A program made the translations under genes and the position numbers. Positions 54,935 to 64,000 of a stretch of DNA of 64,000 bases are shown here, piece after piece (within the stretch, counting starts at the first letter, position 1; the number at the start of each line of letters is the position of its first letter). Origin of the DNA: Mycobacterium sp. 1274761.0 (GTDB lineage Bacteria > Actinomycetota > Actinomycetes > Mycobacteriales > Mycobacteriaceae); NCBI RefSeq assembly GCF_001668615.1, contig NZ_LZMC01000073.1:1-64000 (forward strand). The letters are read 5' to 3'. Below the pieces are notes generated by a model. That model saw only the letters and a list, made by a program, of their open reading frames with translations. It did no database searches and was not told the origin of the DNA.

Positions 54935-55818
54935 CGACCGATACCACCGACGACCGGGCCAGGCTTTCCGCCGTCCGCCTGCTGGCCGGTAACCCGGTCA
55001 CGGTGGCCAGCGCGGTAGTGCTGGCGCTGGTGGTCATCATTGCGGTGACAGCGCAATGGATCGTGCCGTTCGGCGTCAACGACGTCGACGTGCCGAGCGC
55101 GTTACGGCCGCCAAGCGGTGAACACTGGTTCGGCACAGACGAACTCGGCCGCGACGTGTTGTCCCGGGTGCTGGTGGCCGTGCAGGCGTCGACGCGTGTC
55201 GCCGTGGTGAGCGTGGCGTTCGCGGTGGTGGTCGGTGTGACGCTCGGTGTGGTCGCCGGCTACCGGGGCGGTTGGCTTGACACCGTTGCCATGCGCGTGG
55301 TGGACGTGATGTTCGCCTTTCCTGTGCTGCTGCTCGCGCTGGCCGTGGTAGCCATCCTCGGTCCGGGTCTGACGACCACGATCCTGGCTATCGGCATCGT
55401 CTACACGCCGATCTTCGCGCGGGTGGCGCGGGCCAGCACACTCAGCGTGCGGGTGGAGCCGTTCGTTCAGGTGTCGCGCACGATGGGCACCGGCCACCTG
55501 TACATGCTCGGGCGGCACATCCTGCCGAACATCGCCGGGCCGTTGATCGTTCAGACGTCGCTTTCACTGGCATTCGCGATCCTGTCGGAGGCCGCCCTGT
55601 CATTTCTCGGCCTCGGCATCCAGCCGCCGCAGCCATCGCTGGGCCGGATGATCTTCGACTCCCAGGGATTCGTGACGCTCGCATGGTGGATGGCGGTGTT
55701 CCCCGGCGCGGCGATCGTCGTCACCGTGCTGGCGTTCAACCTGTTCGGCGACGGGCTGCGCGACGTGCTGGATCCCAAGCAGCGCACGATGATCGAGGCG
55801 CGGAGGCGCAGTGGCTGA
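54931..55818 (+). CDS. ABC transporter permease, DppC-type
   Basis: A 295-residue permease: N-terminal helix (ASAVVLALVVIIAVTAQWIV), the DppC signature HWFGTDELGRDVLSRVLVA, and EAA loop FVQVSRTMGTGHLYMLGRHI, ending LFGDGLRDVLDPK. Partner of the DppB-type permease. The ATG at 54931 overlaps its stop (ATGA), and its own stop overlaps the ATPase GTG by 8 bp. Confidence 0.93.
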   Translation: MTTDTTDDRARLSAVRLLAGNPVTVASAVVLALVVIIAVTAQWIVPFGVNDVDVPSALRPPSGEHWFGTDELGRDVLSRVLVAVQASTRVAVVSVAFAVVVGVTLGVVAGYRGGWLDTVAMRVVDVMFAFPVLLLALAVVAILGPGLTTTILAIGIVYTPIFARVARASTLSVRVEPFVQVSRTMGTGHLYMLGRHILPNIAGPLIVQTSLSLAFAILSEAALSFLGLGIQPPQPSLGRMIFDSQGFVTLAWWMAVFPGAAIVVTVLAFNLFGDGLRDVLDPKQRTMIEARRRSG

Positions 55819-57427
55819 GCCCGTCCTGAGCGTGCGCGACCTGCGGGTGCGAATCGGCCGACGTGACATCGTCCGAGGAGTGTCGTTCGATGTCCCGCGG
55901 GAGTCGACGTTGGGCATCGTCGGTGAATCCGGGTCGGGTAAGTCGATGACCGTGCTCGCCGCCACGGGGCTGCTCGATGCGCCGGGCGCGGTCGTCAGCG
56001 GCTCAAGCATGCTGGACGGTAGTGGGGCGTCGACGCAACTTGTCGGGGCGTCGCAACGCGTGCTGCGTGAGGTGCACGGAGGGCGCGTCGGCTTCGTGTT
56101 CCAGGATCCTGGCACCTCGTTGAACCCGCTGCTCACCGTCGAACGTCAGATCACGGAATCGCTTGAGACGCACCGGAACATGACGCGACGGCAGGCGGGC
56201 GCGCGTGCATTGAAGTTGATCGAGGCGGTCGGCCTCCCCGACCCCCAGGCGCGGCTGGGATCCTATCCGCATCAGCTCTCGGGCGGACAGCGCCAGCGTG
56301 TGATGGTCGCGATCGCATTGTCGTGTGATCCCGAGCTGTTGATCGCCGATGAACCGACCACGTCTCTGGACGTCACCACGCAGGCGCAGATCATCGACCT
56401 GGTGCGTGATCTGCAGCGCGACTTCGGCACTGCGGTGGTGTGGATCAGCCACGACCTCGGCGTCATCGGTCAGGTCGCCGACGAGGTCACCGTTCTGCAG
56501 GACGGTGAGGCCGTGGAGCAGGCGCCGATCCTCGACGTCTTCGACAGACCGCAGCAGCCCTACACGCGCGAACTTCTCGAATCGCGCCCGCTCATCGGGT
56601 CGGCGGCGCCGCCGCCCGCCTCGGACGATGTTCCGGTGCTGCTCGATGTCGCGGGCCTGGATGTGCGCTTCCCCGTCACCACCCCGGTGGGCAGGTCGAC
56701 GGTGCACGCGGTGAAGGACTTGAGTTTTCGGATACGCCGCGGAACGACGCTGGGCTTGGTCGGCGAATCGGGTTCGGGCAAATCGACGGTCGCGGCCACG
56801 CTGACGGGACTCGTGCCACCGGATTCCGGCAGCGCGGTGCTGGACGGCACCGACGTCTTCGATGTGCGCGGAAAGGACGAGAAGAGTTTGCGCAGGCGCA
56901 TCAGCCTGGTATTCCAGGATCCCTTCTCGTCGCTGAACCCCCGCACCCGCGCGGGAACAGCGATTGCCGAGCCGCTGCGCGTACATCGTCTGGCGCAGGG
57001 CAAACGGGCGCGCGAACAGCGAGTGGCCGAACTACTCGAACTCGTCGGCCTGTCAGCGTCATTCGCGTCACGCTATCCCCATGAACTGTCCGGGGGCCAA
57101 CGCCAGCGCGTCAGCATCGCCCGCGCCCTGGCCACCGAACCCGATCTGCTGATCCTCGACGAATCCACTGCGTCGTTGGATGTCTCGGTGCAGTCGCGCG
57201 TGCTCGATCTGCTCGCAGATCTCCAGCGCGATCTGCACCTGACCTATTTGTTCATCGGCCACGATCTGGCGGTCATCCAACGCATGAGCCACGACGTCCT
57301 CGTCATGCGCGACGGCGTCGCCGTCGAATATGGGCCTGCGGCAAAGCTCTTCGACAAGCCCCGAAGCGACTACACCCGTGCCCTGTTGGCCGCGATACCG
57401 CCGTCGCGGCCGCGGGCGGCTACGTGA
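55811..57427 (+). CDS. ABC transporter ATPase, fused DppD-DppF
   Basis: A 538-residue protein with two complete ABC ATPase domains. The first (residues 1-260) has Walker [11 protein letters not shown], signature LSGGQRQRV and Walker [13 protein letters not shown]. The second (about 275-535) has [19 protein letters not shown] and [12 protein letters not shown]. It energises the peptide-type importer. Fusion of the two ATPases in one chain is usual in actinobacteria. The last 8 bp overlap the convergent UbiA gene. Confidence 0.95.
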   Translation: MAEPVLSVRDLRVRIGRRDIVRGVSFDVPRESTLGIVGESGSGKSMTVLAATGLLDAPGAVVSGSSMLDGSGASTQLVGASQRVLREVHGGRVGFVFQDPGTSLNPLLTVERQITESLETHRNMTRRQAGARALKLIEAVGLPDPQARLGSYPHQLSGGQRQRVMVAIALSCDPELLIADEPTTSLDVTTQAQIIDLVRDLQRDFGTAVVWISHDLGVIGQVADEVTVLQDGEAVEQAPILDVFDRPQQPYTRELLESRPLIGSAAPPPASDDVPVLLDVAGLDVRFPVTTPVGRSTVHAVKDLSFRIRRGTTLGLVGESGSGKSTVAATLTGLVPPDSGSAVLDGTDVFDVRGKDEKSLRRRISLVFQDPFSSLNPRTRAGTAIAEPLRVHRLAQGKRAREQRVAELLELVGLSASFASRYPHELSGGQRQRVSIARALATEPDLLILDESTASLDVSVQSRVLDLLADLQRDLHLTYLFIGHDLAVIQRMSHDVLVMRDGVAVEYGPAAKLFDKPRSDYTRALLAAIPPSRPRAAT

Positions 57428-58433
57428 CCTTCAGCACGGCGCCGATCGCAAGACCCAGCACCAGCAGTGCTCCGGCCTGACGCACGTGCAGGAACGCCAG
57501 CGCCGCGTACCACAGCGGCCAGACGGGATAGTTCGGCGGCGGTTCGGCCGGCGGCGGTTGGCGAAACCGCGGCCACACCTTCCACAGTCGCGGCAATGCC
57601 AGCACGACCAGCAGCGCGGGCCAGGGCATCGCGTGAAGCGCAACTGCCAGCGCGACGAGAACGTAGAAGCCGACCATCATCGCCAGCGTCGCAACGCGGG
57701 CGCGCCGTTCACCGAGAATGACTGGCAGCGTGTGGATGCCGAGCGGTTCGTCGAACGGGATCTTGTCGATGTGCTTGCCCATCAACACCGTCGTGCTCAA
57801 AAGACCGTACGGCAGGGACGCCAGGACGATGTCCCAGCCGACGGTGCCGACGGCCGAGTAGTACGTGCCGCACACCATCAACGGGCCCCAGACGACCAGA
57901 ACGTCGGGCTCGCCGAGACCGTGCTTCTTCAGACGCAGCGGCGGCGCGGTGTAGGCGACGCTCAGCGCGAAACCCGCGAGCGCGAAAGCCAGCACCGGCC
58001 AGCCGCGAGCCACGGTGAGGATCACGAGAATCGCGAGGTCGGCTATGTTGACGACGAGGATCGAGACCAGCAGCGTCCGGCGGCTCACCAGCCCCGACAA
58101 CACCGGATGCGGGGCATACAGAGCACGCGGATAGGTGGAGCTGTCGGTGCCGACCTCGGTGTCGAAGAGGTCGTTCATCAGGTTGTTCGCAATATGGGCG
58201 AGCGTGATCCCCACCAGCGCCAGCACCAGCCAGCGCCAATCCAGGCCGGGTTCTCCGATGGCCAGCAGCGCGGCCACCAGCCCCGACACCAAGGTCATGG
58301 GCAGCACCGCCGCGCGGGTGACGACTAGCCAGCGGGTGACGGTATCGACGGGCGCGTCGGGCGGCGGGTTGGTGGTGCGTAGGGCGTACGCCCAGGAGGA
58401 GACCCTGGAACGGGCCCTTCCGGTACGGGTCAC
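57420..58433 (-). CDS. UbiA-family prenyltransferase
   Basis: A 337-residue polytopic membrane protein with about eight helices. The first Asp-rich motif is NLMNDLFDTEVGTD, and the second region MGKHIDKIPFDEPLGIHTLPVILGER resembles MenA-like enzymes. UbiA proteins join an isoprenoid chain to an acceptor ring; quinone or another polar acceptor is possible. The GTG at 58433 starts 1 nt after the stop of the 41-codon gene upstream; an ATG 12 codons earlier would overlap that gene. Convergent with the ABC ATPase gene. Confidence 0.88.
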   Translation of the reverse strand: MTRTGRARSRVSSWAYALRTTNPPPDAPVDTVTRWLVVTRAAVLPMTLVSGLVAALLAIGEPGLDWRWLVLALVGITLAHIANNLMNDLFDTEVGTDSSTYPRALYAPHPVLSGLVSRRTLLVSILVVNIADLAILVILTVARGWPVLAFALAGFALSVAYTAPPLRLKKHGLGEPDVLVVWGPLMVCGTYYSAVGTVGWDIVLASLPYGLLSTTVLMGKHIDKIPFDEPLGIHTLPVILGERRARVATLAMMVGFYVLVALAVALHAMPWPALLVVLALPRLWKVWPRFRQPPPAEPPPNYPVWPLWYAALAFLHVRQAGALLVLGLAIGAVLKVT

Positions 58434-58434
58434 G

Positions 58435-58560
58435 TCAGGCCGATGTGCCGTTGCGGCAGTCGACCGCATCCGGTCGGTGCAGGGTGGCGGTCCAGCGACC
58501 GTGCGCCAGATGAGCGTCCCAGGTCAAGCCGGCGGCGACAACCGCCCGATGAATCCTCAT
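58435..58560 (-). CDS. Small protein of 41 residues, unknown
   Basis: A 41-codon frame starts with ATG at 58560 after an excellent AGGGGAGA and stops at 58435-58437, one base before the UbiA GTG. The product begins MRIHRAVVAAGLTWDAHLAH and ends CRNGTSA; it has no signal peptide or membrane helix and I recognise no family. It may be a true small protein or a leader that couples translation into the prenyltransferase gene. Confidence 0.55.
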   Translation of the reverse strand: MRIHRAVVAAGLTWDAHLAHGRWTATLHRPDAVDCRNGTSA

Positions 58561-58736
58561 GCTCTCCCCTTGCCCAGACAATGCTGTGTTGACTGCATGC
58601 GATGCGCACATTGTCCGATTCAGACCGACCGTAGGTTGCAGATCGGAGAAACATAAGTTCGCTGATGCCTTTACTCGGTCTTGACCGGAGGTTGAATCGG
58701 CCCACCGACGATGGCTGAGTGACTACGCTTCTAGCG

Positions 58737-61700
58737 GTGGAGCTGGGGGTTTTGGGTCCACTCCAGGTCCGGCAGGCCGGTCGACCGGTCGCGATCCCGG
58801 GCGCCAAGCCGCGCGCCGTCCTCACGATGCTCGGGCTGCACGACGGGTCGGTCGTATCGGCCGACTCGTTGATCGAACTGCTCTGGAGCGACGACCCCCC
58901 ACGCACCGCCGCCAAGGCCCTTCAGACACACATCTCTGCTCTTCGTCGCACGCTCGGCGACGGCGTCGTGGTGACGCTGGGAGCGGGATGGGCGCTGGCC
59001 GGAGTCGACGTCGATGCCTCACGCTACAAGATCGCCGCGCGTCTCGGCCGCGACGCCGCTGCCGCCGGTGACATCAGTCAAGCGGTGGCCCGATTCGAAG
59101 AAGCGCTGTCGCTGTGGCGCGGGACTCCCGAACTGCCCGACGGGCAGCGGGGGGAATCGGAGAAAACCCGGTGGATCGAGACGAATTCGGCACTGGTCGA
59201 AGACCGCGCGGACGCCTTGCTGGCGTCCGGCCGCGCCGCGGAGATCATCGGCGAACTCGAAGCCGCCGTGGCCGAGGCCCCGCTGCGCGAGCGGCGGTGG
59301 GGCCAGCTGATGCTCGCCCTGTACCGGGCAGGCAGACAGGGCGAGGCGCTGGGCGCCTACCAACGGGCGAGGTCGCTGCTGGCCAAGCAGTTGGGCGTCG
59401 ACCCCGGCCCGGAGCTTCGGCGCCTCGAGGCCGCCATCGTGGCCCAGGACTCCGCGCTGGATATGCCTGTGGCACAACAGGCCTCGAGCATCACCCGCGC
59501 GGTCACCTTCCTCCTGACCGACATCGAGGGGTCGACGGCCGCGTGGGAGGCCGACGCCGAGGCCATGGCGGTGGCCCTCGCCCGACACGACGAACTCGTC
59601 GAACAGGTGGTGACGTCGCGCGGCGGTCGGCTGGTCAAGACGCGAGGTGAGGGCGACGCCACGTTCTCGGTGTTCGAGCGGCCGTCGGCGGCCGCGGCAG
59701 CGGCTATCGAACTGCAGGATGCGATGGACCATGAGCCGTGGGAGCTGCAGACGCCCCTCCGGATTCGGGTGGCGCTGCACACCGGTGAAGTGGAACTGCG
59801 CGACGGTGACTATTTCGGCCGGGCCGTCAACCGTGCCGCACGGCTGCGTTCGTTGGCATCCGGCGGCCAGATCCTGTGTTCGGGCGCCACCGCCGAACTC
59901 GTCATCGATTCGCTTCCCGACGACGTAGTTCTCGCCGATCTCGGTATGCGTCAACTGCGTAACTTGACCCGTCCAGAGCACGTGTTCGAACTCCGGCTGC
60001 ACACCGACGACGATCCGCAGGACGTGTCGATCGACGAACCCGTGAGCCGGCCGGAGCTTCCGGCCGTCCTGACCAATACCGGGCCGTTCGTCGGCCGTGG
60101 TCGTGAACTCGCACGGCTGCTGGGAGCATGGCAGGCGGCGCTCGGCGGCGGGATGAGCGCGGTGCTGATCGCCGGTGAACCGGGCGTGGGAAAGACGCGC
60201 TTGGCGGCGGAGTGGTCGTTGCAGGCGTACGAGCAAGGAGCATTCGTGCTCTACGGCCGATGCGACGAGGATCTCGGGGCGCCGTATCAGCCGTTCGCCG
60301 AGGCGCTGCGGTCGCTGGTGCCCTGCCTCGGCGAGGGCCGCCTGCGTGGACTCCGTGGCCTTGAGTCGCTACTCGCCCTCGTACCCGGGTTGACCGATAT
60401 CCTGCCCGATCTCTCGGCGCCGACGCGCGCGGATCCCGACACCGAGCGTTATGCGCTGTTCGACGCTGTGGTGGCGGTGCTGGAACTGGCCTCGGCGAGC
60501 GCGCCGATCGTGCTGATCATCGACGACCTGCACTGGGCGGCCAAACCGACGCTGCTGCTTTTGCGTCATCTCCTGCGCTTCGGCGAGCGCGCCCGCGTCC
60601 AGGTGATCGGCACGTACCGCAGCACCGACCTGGACCGCTCCCATCCCCTGGCCGCGATGCTCGCCGACCTGCACCGCGACGGGACCGCCGAACGGCTGGC
60701 ACTGAGCGGACTTGATGAAGACGACGTGACGGCCTATGTCGCCGAAGCGGGTTACGACGACGAGGATCTCGCCCGAGCGTTAGCGTCGGTCACCGGCGGC
60801 AACCCGTTCTTCCTCATCGAGGCCCTGCGCCATGTCGATGAAAGCGGCGGTGTCTGGGATCAGAGCACGTTGCCCCAGGGTGTTCGAGAAGCGGTGTCCC
60901 GCCGCCTGTCCCGGCTTCCGGCGGAGACGAACAAGGCGCTGGCTGCCGCTGCGGTCGTCGGGAGCCGGTTCGACGTCGAACTCGTCGAGCGCGTTGTCGA
61001 TCAGGATCTCGTGGACGCGTTCGACGAGGCATGCAAGGCCGGGATCGTCATCGAAGAGCCTGGCGGTCGCTACCGGTTCAACCACGCACTGGTTCGGCAG
61101 TCGTTGCTCGCCGAGCTGCCGTCGGTGCGACGCATGCGGCTGCACCAGCGCATCGCGGCGACGTTGGAGAACCAGCCAGGCGCCGACGATGAACTGCTCG
61201 CAGACCTGGCGCACCACTACTTCGAATGTGCCTGGGCCGGAAACGCGGCCAAGGCCGTCGAGTACTGCCGACGTGCCGCAGACCAGGCGATGGCTCGGCT
61301 GGCCTACGAAGGCGCTGCCGACCTGTACGACCACGCTCTGCACGCGCTGGAGGAACTCGACGACGAGCTACCCGACCGTGACGATCAGATTGCCGAGTTG
61401 CTGGTCGCTCGATGCGAGGCGCTGCTGGCCGCGGGTGACATGACCTCGGCGACAGACGCGGTGGCGCAATTGCAGAGCGCGACAAGCGATTCGCCCCGCC
61501 TCGCGGCGTGGGCGGCCTGTTTTGACGGACAACTGTCGATGCTCACTCATCCCGAGCGGCTGGATGCCATCGAATCGGCGGTTTCCGCTGCGGCGGAACA
61601 GCTGGCTGCGCTCGAAGACGCCGCCGGAGAAGCCAAGGCGCACACCGTGCGTGCCGGCTGCTTGGCGCGATTGGGACGCATCGGCGACGCCGAGATAGCA

Positions 61701-64000
61701 CTCGACCATGCGCTCACCGCGGCCCGTCGCGCACGTGAGCACCGCAGGGTCAACGCGGTGTTGGCGAATGCTCCCCTGGCGGCACTGTGGGGCCCGAATC
61801 CGGTGCCGCGCGCCGGCGGCCGGTGTCTCGACGTGGTGCGCTTGCTGCGGATCACCACGGATTCGCCTGCGGTGGAGGCGACGTCGACGCGGTGCCAGGC
61901 GGTGTTGGAGGCCTTCCGGGGACGGGCGGCTGCGGCCCGCCGGATGATCGACTCTGCCCGTCGCACGGTCACCGAACTGGGGCTGCGGCATGCACTGCTG
62001 GAGGTCGAGCAGTTTGCGGGCATCGTCGAACTCGTTGTCGGCGATCCTGCCGCCGCTGAGCCGCATCTGCGCAAGGCCTACACCGGATTTCGTCGATTAG
62101 GACTCGATGCCGACACCGCCGAGACGGCGGCGCTCCTGGGCCGGGCGTGTCTGGCGCTCGACCGGGCCGACGAGGCCGAGAAGTTATGTGCCGAAAGTGA
62201 GCGCCTGGCCGGTCACGCGCTGAAGCCATCGATCGCGTGGCGCACGCTTCGGGCGCATTTGCTGTCGTGCCGCGGTGAGCATGACGAAGCGCGTCACCTC
62301 GCTGAGGCCGCTGTCGGCTTGGCCGAACGGACCGACCTGCTGGTCGATCACGGCGACGCATGCCTCGCGCTGGCGGTGGTGCTGCGTGCCGCGGGTGCCG
62401 ATTCTGGGGCTCGCGCCGCTGCGGAACGGGCCGCGGAACTATACGAGCAGAAAGACGCTGCGGCACTTGCTGAAAAGGCACACGCAGTTCTGGGACAGCC
62501 GGTTGCTGCAGCGCCAGAGGCGGTTCCCGAAGGGACTCAGGCTGAGCCCTGGAATGAATGTGTCCGGGTGATCCGATGCGCGCAAGATGCACTCGACCGC
62601 GAGGCATGGAATGAACTCGCGGAGCTCTTCGGCACCGACGCGGCAATCGAAAGCCGCCGGAAGATCGTCCACTTCACCCAGCAAGACATCACGGCCGCGA
62701 ATTTTCCACTGATAACGAGGCTTCTTCACGAGGCTGACGGCATGCGCGTCCACATCACGGTTGTCGCCGTGCGAGGCGAGCACCTGGCTCTCACCCGAAT
62801 GTGGCTGGTGACCGCTGACGCGAGCCCGGACGCACCGCGCGATGAACTGCTCCATCTGTTCGGAATCGACACGGACGGTCGCATCACACTGCAGATCTCG
62901 TTCGACACTGACGATCTCGCTGCGGCGATGGCCGAACTTGACGCGCAGCATGCACGATTCGAGCAATCCATCCAGCAACCACGGCCGCTTGAGAACGCGG
63001 CCAGTCGAGTGCTTGGTGACTATCTGTCGCACTTTGCGACACGCGATTGGGATGCCATGGCAGCAGCTCTGGCTGACGACTTCGCAGCCGATGATCGTCG
63101 CCGGGTGATAAATGCCGGCATCCGACGCGGCCGCGATAACGAGATAACGAATGTACGAGCGATTGCACAGCTCGGCTGCGAGGAGATCACGTCCACGCCC
63201 ATCGCGACTCGCGGGGAGCATCTTGTACTGGCTCGCCACTTGTTCGCGCACCCCGAATGGCACGACCCATTCCGGAACGAAGTGATCGACGTCGTCGAGA
63301 TCGATACCGACAACCGGATCATTGCCGAGGTCGCTTTCGACGCCGACGATCTCACCTCTGCCTTCGCGGAGCTCGACGCTCGGTATGTCGCTGGCGAAGC
63401 AGCGCCCTACGCCCACGTGTGGCAGGACGCGGTAACCAGTCTCGCCGAGGTCAACCGGCACGAGCGAGGGCGAATGGTCGACAGTATCGATTACTCCGAC
63501 CGCCGGCGAGTGCCCTTCGCGCCAGGCGACTTTCAGAGGGCCGCAGAACAACTGTGGACGATGGTGCCCGATGCCCGCTACCGGGTCACGGCGGTGCACG
63601 CCCTCGATGAACGAGCGACCGTAGCCAGCCTTCTGATCGAAGGGACCGATACGCAGGGGAACACGCTGCAGTGGCCTCGCTGCGTGTTGTATACCGCTGC
63701 CCCACAGCGTATGGAGGTCTACGAAGCCGACGATGTAGATACCGCTCTCGCGCGGTTCGAGGAATTGCGCCGGCCACAACGTCGGCTGGAAAACGCGGCG
63801 AGCCGGACATATCAACGCGTCAACGACTACTTCGCGGCCAGAGACTGGCCCGCCATGGCCGAGGCTCTCATTCCCGACATATGCGACGACGATCGGCGTC
63901 GCGGCGCGAACCACGGCGTCCAGTATGGCCGCGACTTTGTACTCGCGAATTCACAGACCGCCGCCACCCTTGGCGCGACGCATATCGCTGTGGACGTCCT
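58737..64000 (+). CDS. Giant SARP-type regulator with cyclase, AAA ATPase and repeated C-terminal domains (partial)
   Basis: The frame opens with GTG at 58737 and is still open at the window edge (over 1,750 codons). Residues 1-90 are a winged helix (GAKPRAVLTMLGLHDG, ALQTHISALRRTLGDG). Residues 95-245 are a BTAD domain ending VDPGPELRRLEAAIV. About 255-420 is a class III cyclase domain with metal Asp in LLTDIEGST and TRGEGDATFSVF, and YFGRAVNRAARLRSLASGG. About 470-800 is an ATPase with Walker A GEPGVGKT and Walker B LIIDDLHWA. A TPR-like helical region runs to about 1270. From about 62560, four units of about 135-140 residues follow (clear starts PLENAASRVLGDYLSHFATRDW and RLENAASRTYQRVNDYFAARDW), SnoaL-like in pattern. 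A cAMP/cGMP-linked transcription regulator is inferred. Confidence 0.85.
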   Translation, partial: MELGVLGPLQVRQAGRPVAIPGAKPRAVLTMLGLHDGSVVSADSLIELLWSDDPPRTAAKALQTHISALRRTLGDGVVVTLGAGWALAGVDVDASRYKIAARLGRDAAAAGDISQAVARFEEALSLWRGTPELPDGQRGESEKTRWIETNSALVEDRADALLASGRAAEIIGELEAAVAEAPLRERRWGQLMLALYRAGRQGEALGAYQRARSLLAKQLGVDPGPELRRLEAAIVAQDSALDMPVAQQASSITRAVTFLLTDIEGSTAAWEADAEAMAVALARHDELVEQVVTSRGGRLVKTRGEGDATFSVFERPSAAAAAAIELQDAMDHEPWELQTPLRIRVALHTGEVELRDGDYFGRAVNRAARLRSLASGGQILCSGATAELVIDSLPDDVVLADLGMRQLRNLTRPEHVFELRLHTDDDPQDVSIDEPVSRPELPAVLTNTGPFVGRGRELARLLGAWQAALGGGMSAVLIAGEPGVGKTRLAAEWSLQAYEQGAFVLYGRCDEDLGAPYQPFAEALRSLVPCLGEGRLRGLRGLESLLALVPGLTDILPDLSAPTRADPDTERYALFDAVVAVLELASASAPIVLIIDDLHWAAKPTLLLLRHLLRFGERARVQVIGTYRSTDLDRSHPLAAMLADLHRDGTAERLALSGLDEDDVTAYVAEAGYDDEDLARALASVTGGNPFFLIEALRHVDESGGVWDQSTLPQGVREAVSRRLSRLPAETNKALAAAAVVGSRFDVELVERVVDQDLVDAFDEACKAGIVIEEPGGRYRFNHALVRQSLLAELPSVRRMRLHQRIAATLENQPGADDELLADLAHHYFECAWAGNAAKAVEYCRRAADQAMARLAYEGAADLYDHALHALEELDDELPDRDDQIAELLVARCEALLAAGDMTSATDAVAQLQSATSDSPRLAAWAACFDGQLSMLTHPERLDAIESAVSAAAEQLAALEDAAGEAKAHTVRAGCLARLGRIGDAEIALDHALTAARRAREHRRVNAVLANAPLAALWGPNPVPRAGGRCLDVVRLLRITTDSPAVEATSTRCQAVLEAFRGRAAAARRMIDSARRTVTELGLRHALLEVEQFAGIVELVVGDPAAAEPHLRKAYTGFRRLGLDADTAETAALLGRACLALDRADEAEKLCAESERLAGHALKPSIAWRTLRAHLLSCRGEHDEARHLAEAAVGLAERTDLLVDHGDACLALAVVLRAAGADSGARAAAERAAELYEQKDAAALAEKAHAVLGQPVAAAPEAVPEGTQAEPWNECVRVIRCAQDALDREAWNELAELFGTDAAIESRRKIVHFTQQDITAANFPLITRLLHEADGMRVHITVVAVRGEHLALTRMWLVTADASPDAPRDELLHLFGIDTDGRITLQISFDTDDLAAAMAELDAQHARFEQSIQQPRPLENAASRVLGDYLSHFATRDWDAMAAALADDFAADDRRRVINAGIRRGRDNEITNVRAIAQLGCEEITSTPIATRGEHLVLARHLFAHPEWHDPFRNEVIDVVEIDTDNRIIAEVAFDADDLTSAFAELDARYVAGEAAPYAHVWQDAVTSLAEVNRHERGRMVDSIDYSDRRRVPFAPGDFQRAAEQLWTMVPDARYRVTAVHALDERATVASLLIEGTDTQGNTLQWPRCVLYTAAPQRMEVYEADDVDTALARFEELRRPQRRLENAASRTYQRVNDYFAARDWPAMAEALIPDICDDDRRRGANHGVQYGRDFVLANSQTAATLGATHIAVDV

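Noticed and set aside
57330..58328. 332-codon plus-strand frame across UbiA
   Set aside because: Antisense to the UbiA gene with its conserved Asp motifs; translation is Arg/Gln-rich without pattern.
62439..63914. 491-codon minus-strand frame near the right edge
   Set aside because: It is antisense to the giant SARP-type gene, whose sense frame shows clear repeats; no independent signal was seen.

Overview
The window is high-GC DNA from a mycobacterium, probably a rapid-growing Mycolicibacterium-type species. The assignment rests on gene content and order. The FAS-II mycolic acid operon (fabD-acpM-kasA-kasB-accD6) lies behind aceE and a mabR regulator. Around it, the order CYTH/CHAD protein, rnpB, RNase H-CobC fusion, zinc-ribbon protein, NIF3 protein, ptkA-ptpA, SURF1, cobD, ahpE, DUF3052, aceE, FAS-II, glpD1, FAD oxidase, diacylglycerol kinase, DUF3145, serine hydrolase, mscR, metallo-hydrolase, Hsp70-like protein follows the stretch known in M. 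tuberculosis as about Rv2226 to Rv2264. Species-specific genes are interspersed. No tools were run; family calls are from reading the translations.

Layout. 1-450: a beheaded enoyl-CoA hydratase gene inside a perfect 77-bp inverted repeat. 452-1936: CYTH/CHAD protein. 1947-4521: a small decayed integrative element inserted in the 3' end of rnpB, bounded by 33-bp direct repeats. It holds a broken integrase, a gene with an in-frame amber codon and a small exported protein. 4489-4886: intact rnpB. 4900-10200: accessory enzymes and regulators. 10200-18700: RNase H/NIF3 operon, PtkA-PtpA-SURF1 operon and corrinoid genes (cobD, bluB). 18689: tRNA-Val. 18800-20460: ahpE, DUF3052 and a lipoprotein. 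20590-30100: pyruvate dehydrogenase E1, MabR and FAS-II. 30200-35400: hemophore-like protein, glpD1/TetR, FAD oxidase and lipid kinase. 35350-43400: housekeeping and detoxification genes, a SABATH-type methyltransferase and a membrane Hsp70. 43470-52300: SDR, exported proteins, MmpL transporter, and a Rieske oxygenase/reductase/TetR operon. 52400-57430: a complete peptide-type ABC importer. 57420-58560: UbiA prenyltransferase with a 41-codon leader gene. 58737 to the right edge: a giant SARP-cyclase-ATPase regulator that runs out of the window.

How the genes work together. AceE feeds acetyl-CoA toward fatty acid synthesis. AccD6 makes malonyl-CoA, FabD loads it on AcpM, and KasA and KasB elongate meromycolate chains. 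MabR probably acts at a perfect palindrome just upstream of fabD.

The observation I rate highest is a family of short repeats at gene junctions (upstream of ahpE, the lipid kinase and the mscR-linked hydrolase, with single partial copies in ptkA and an ABC permease). Each full copy carries a start codon, a tiny reading frame, a Shine-Dalgarno-like purine run and a stop that overlaps the next start. They look like portable translational-coupling elements.
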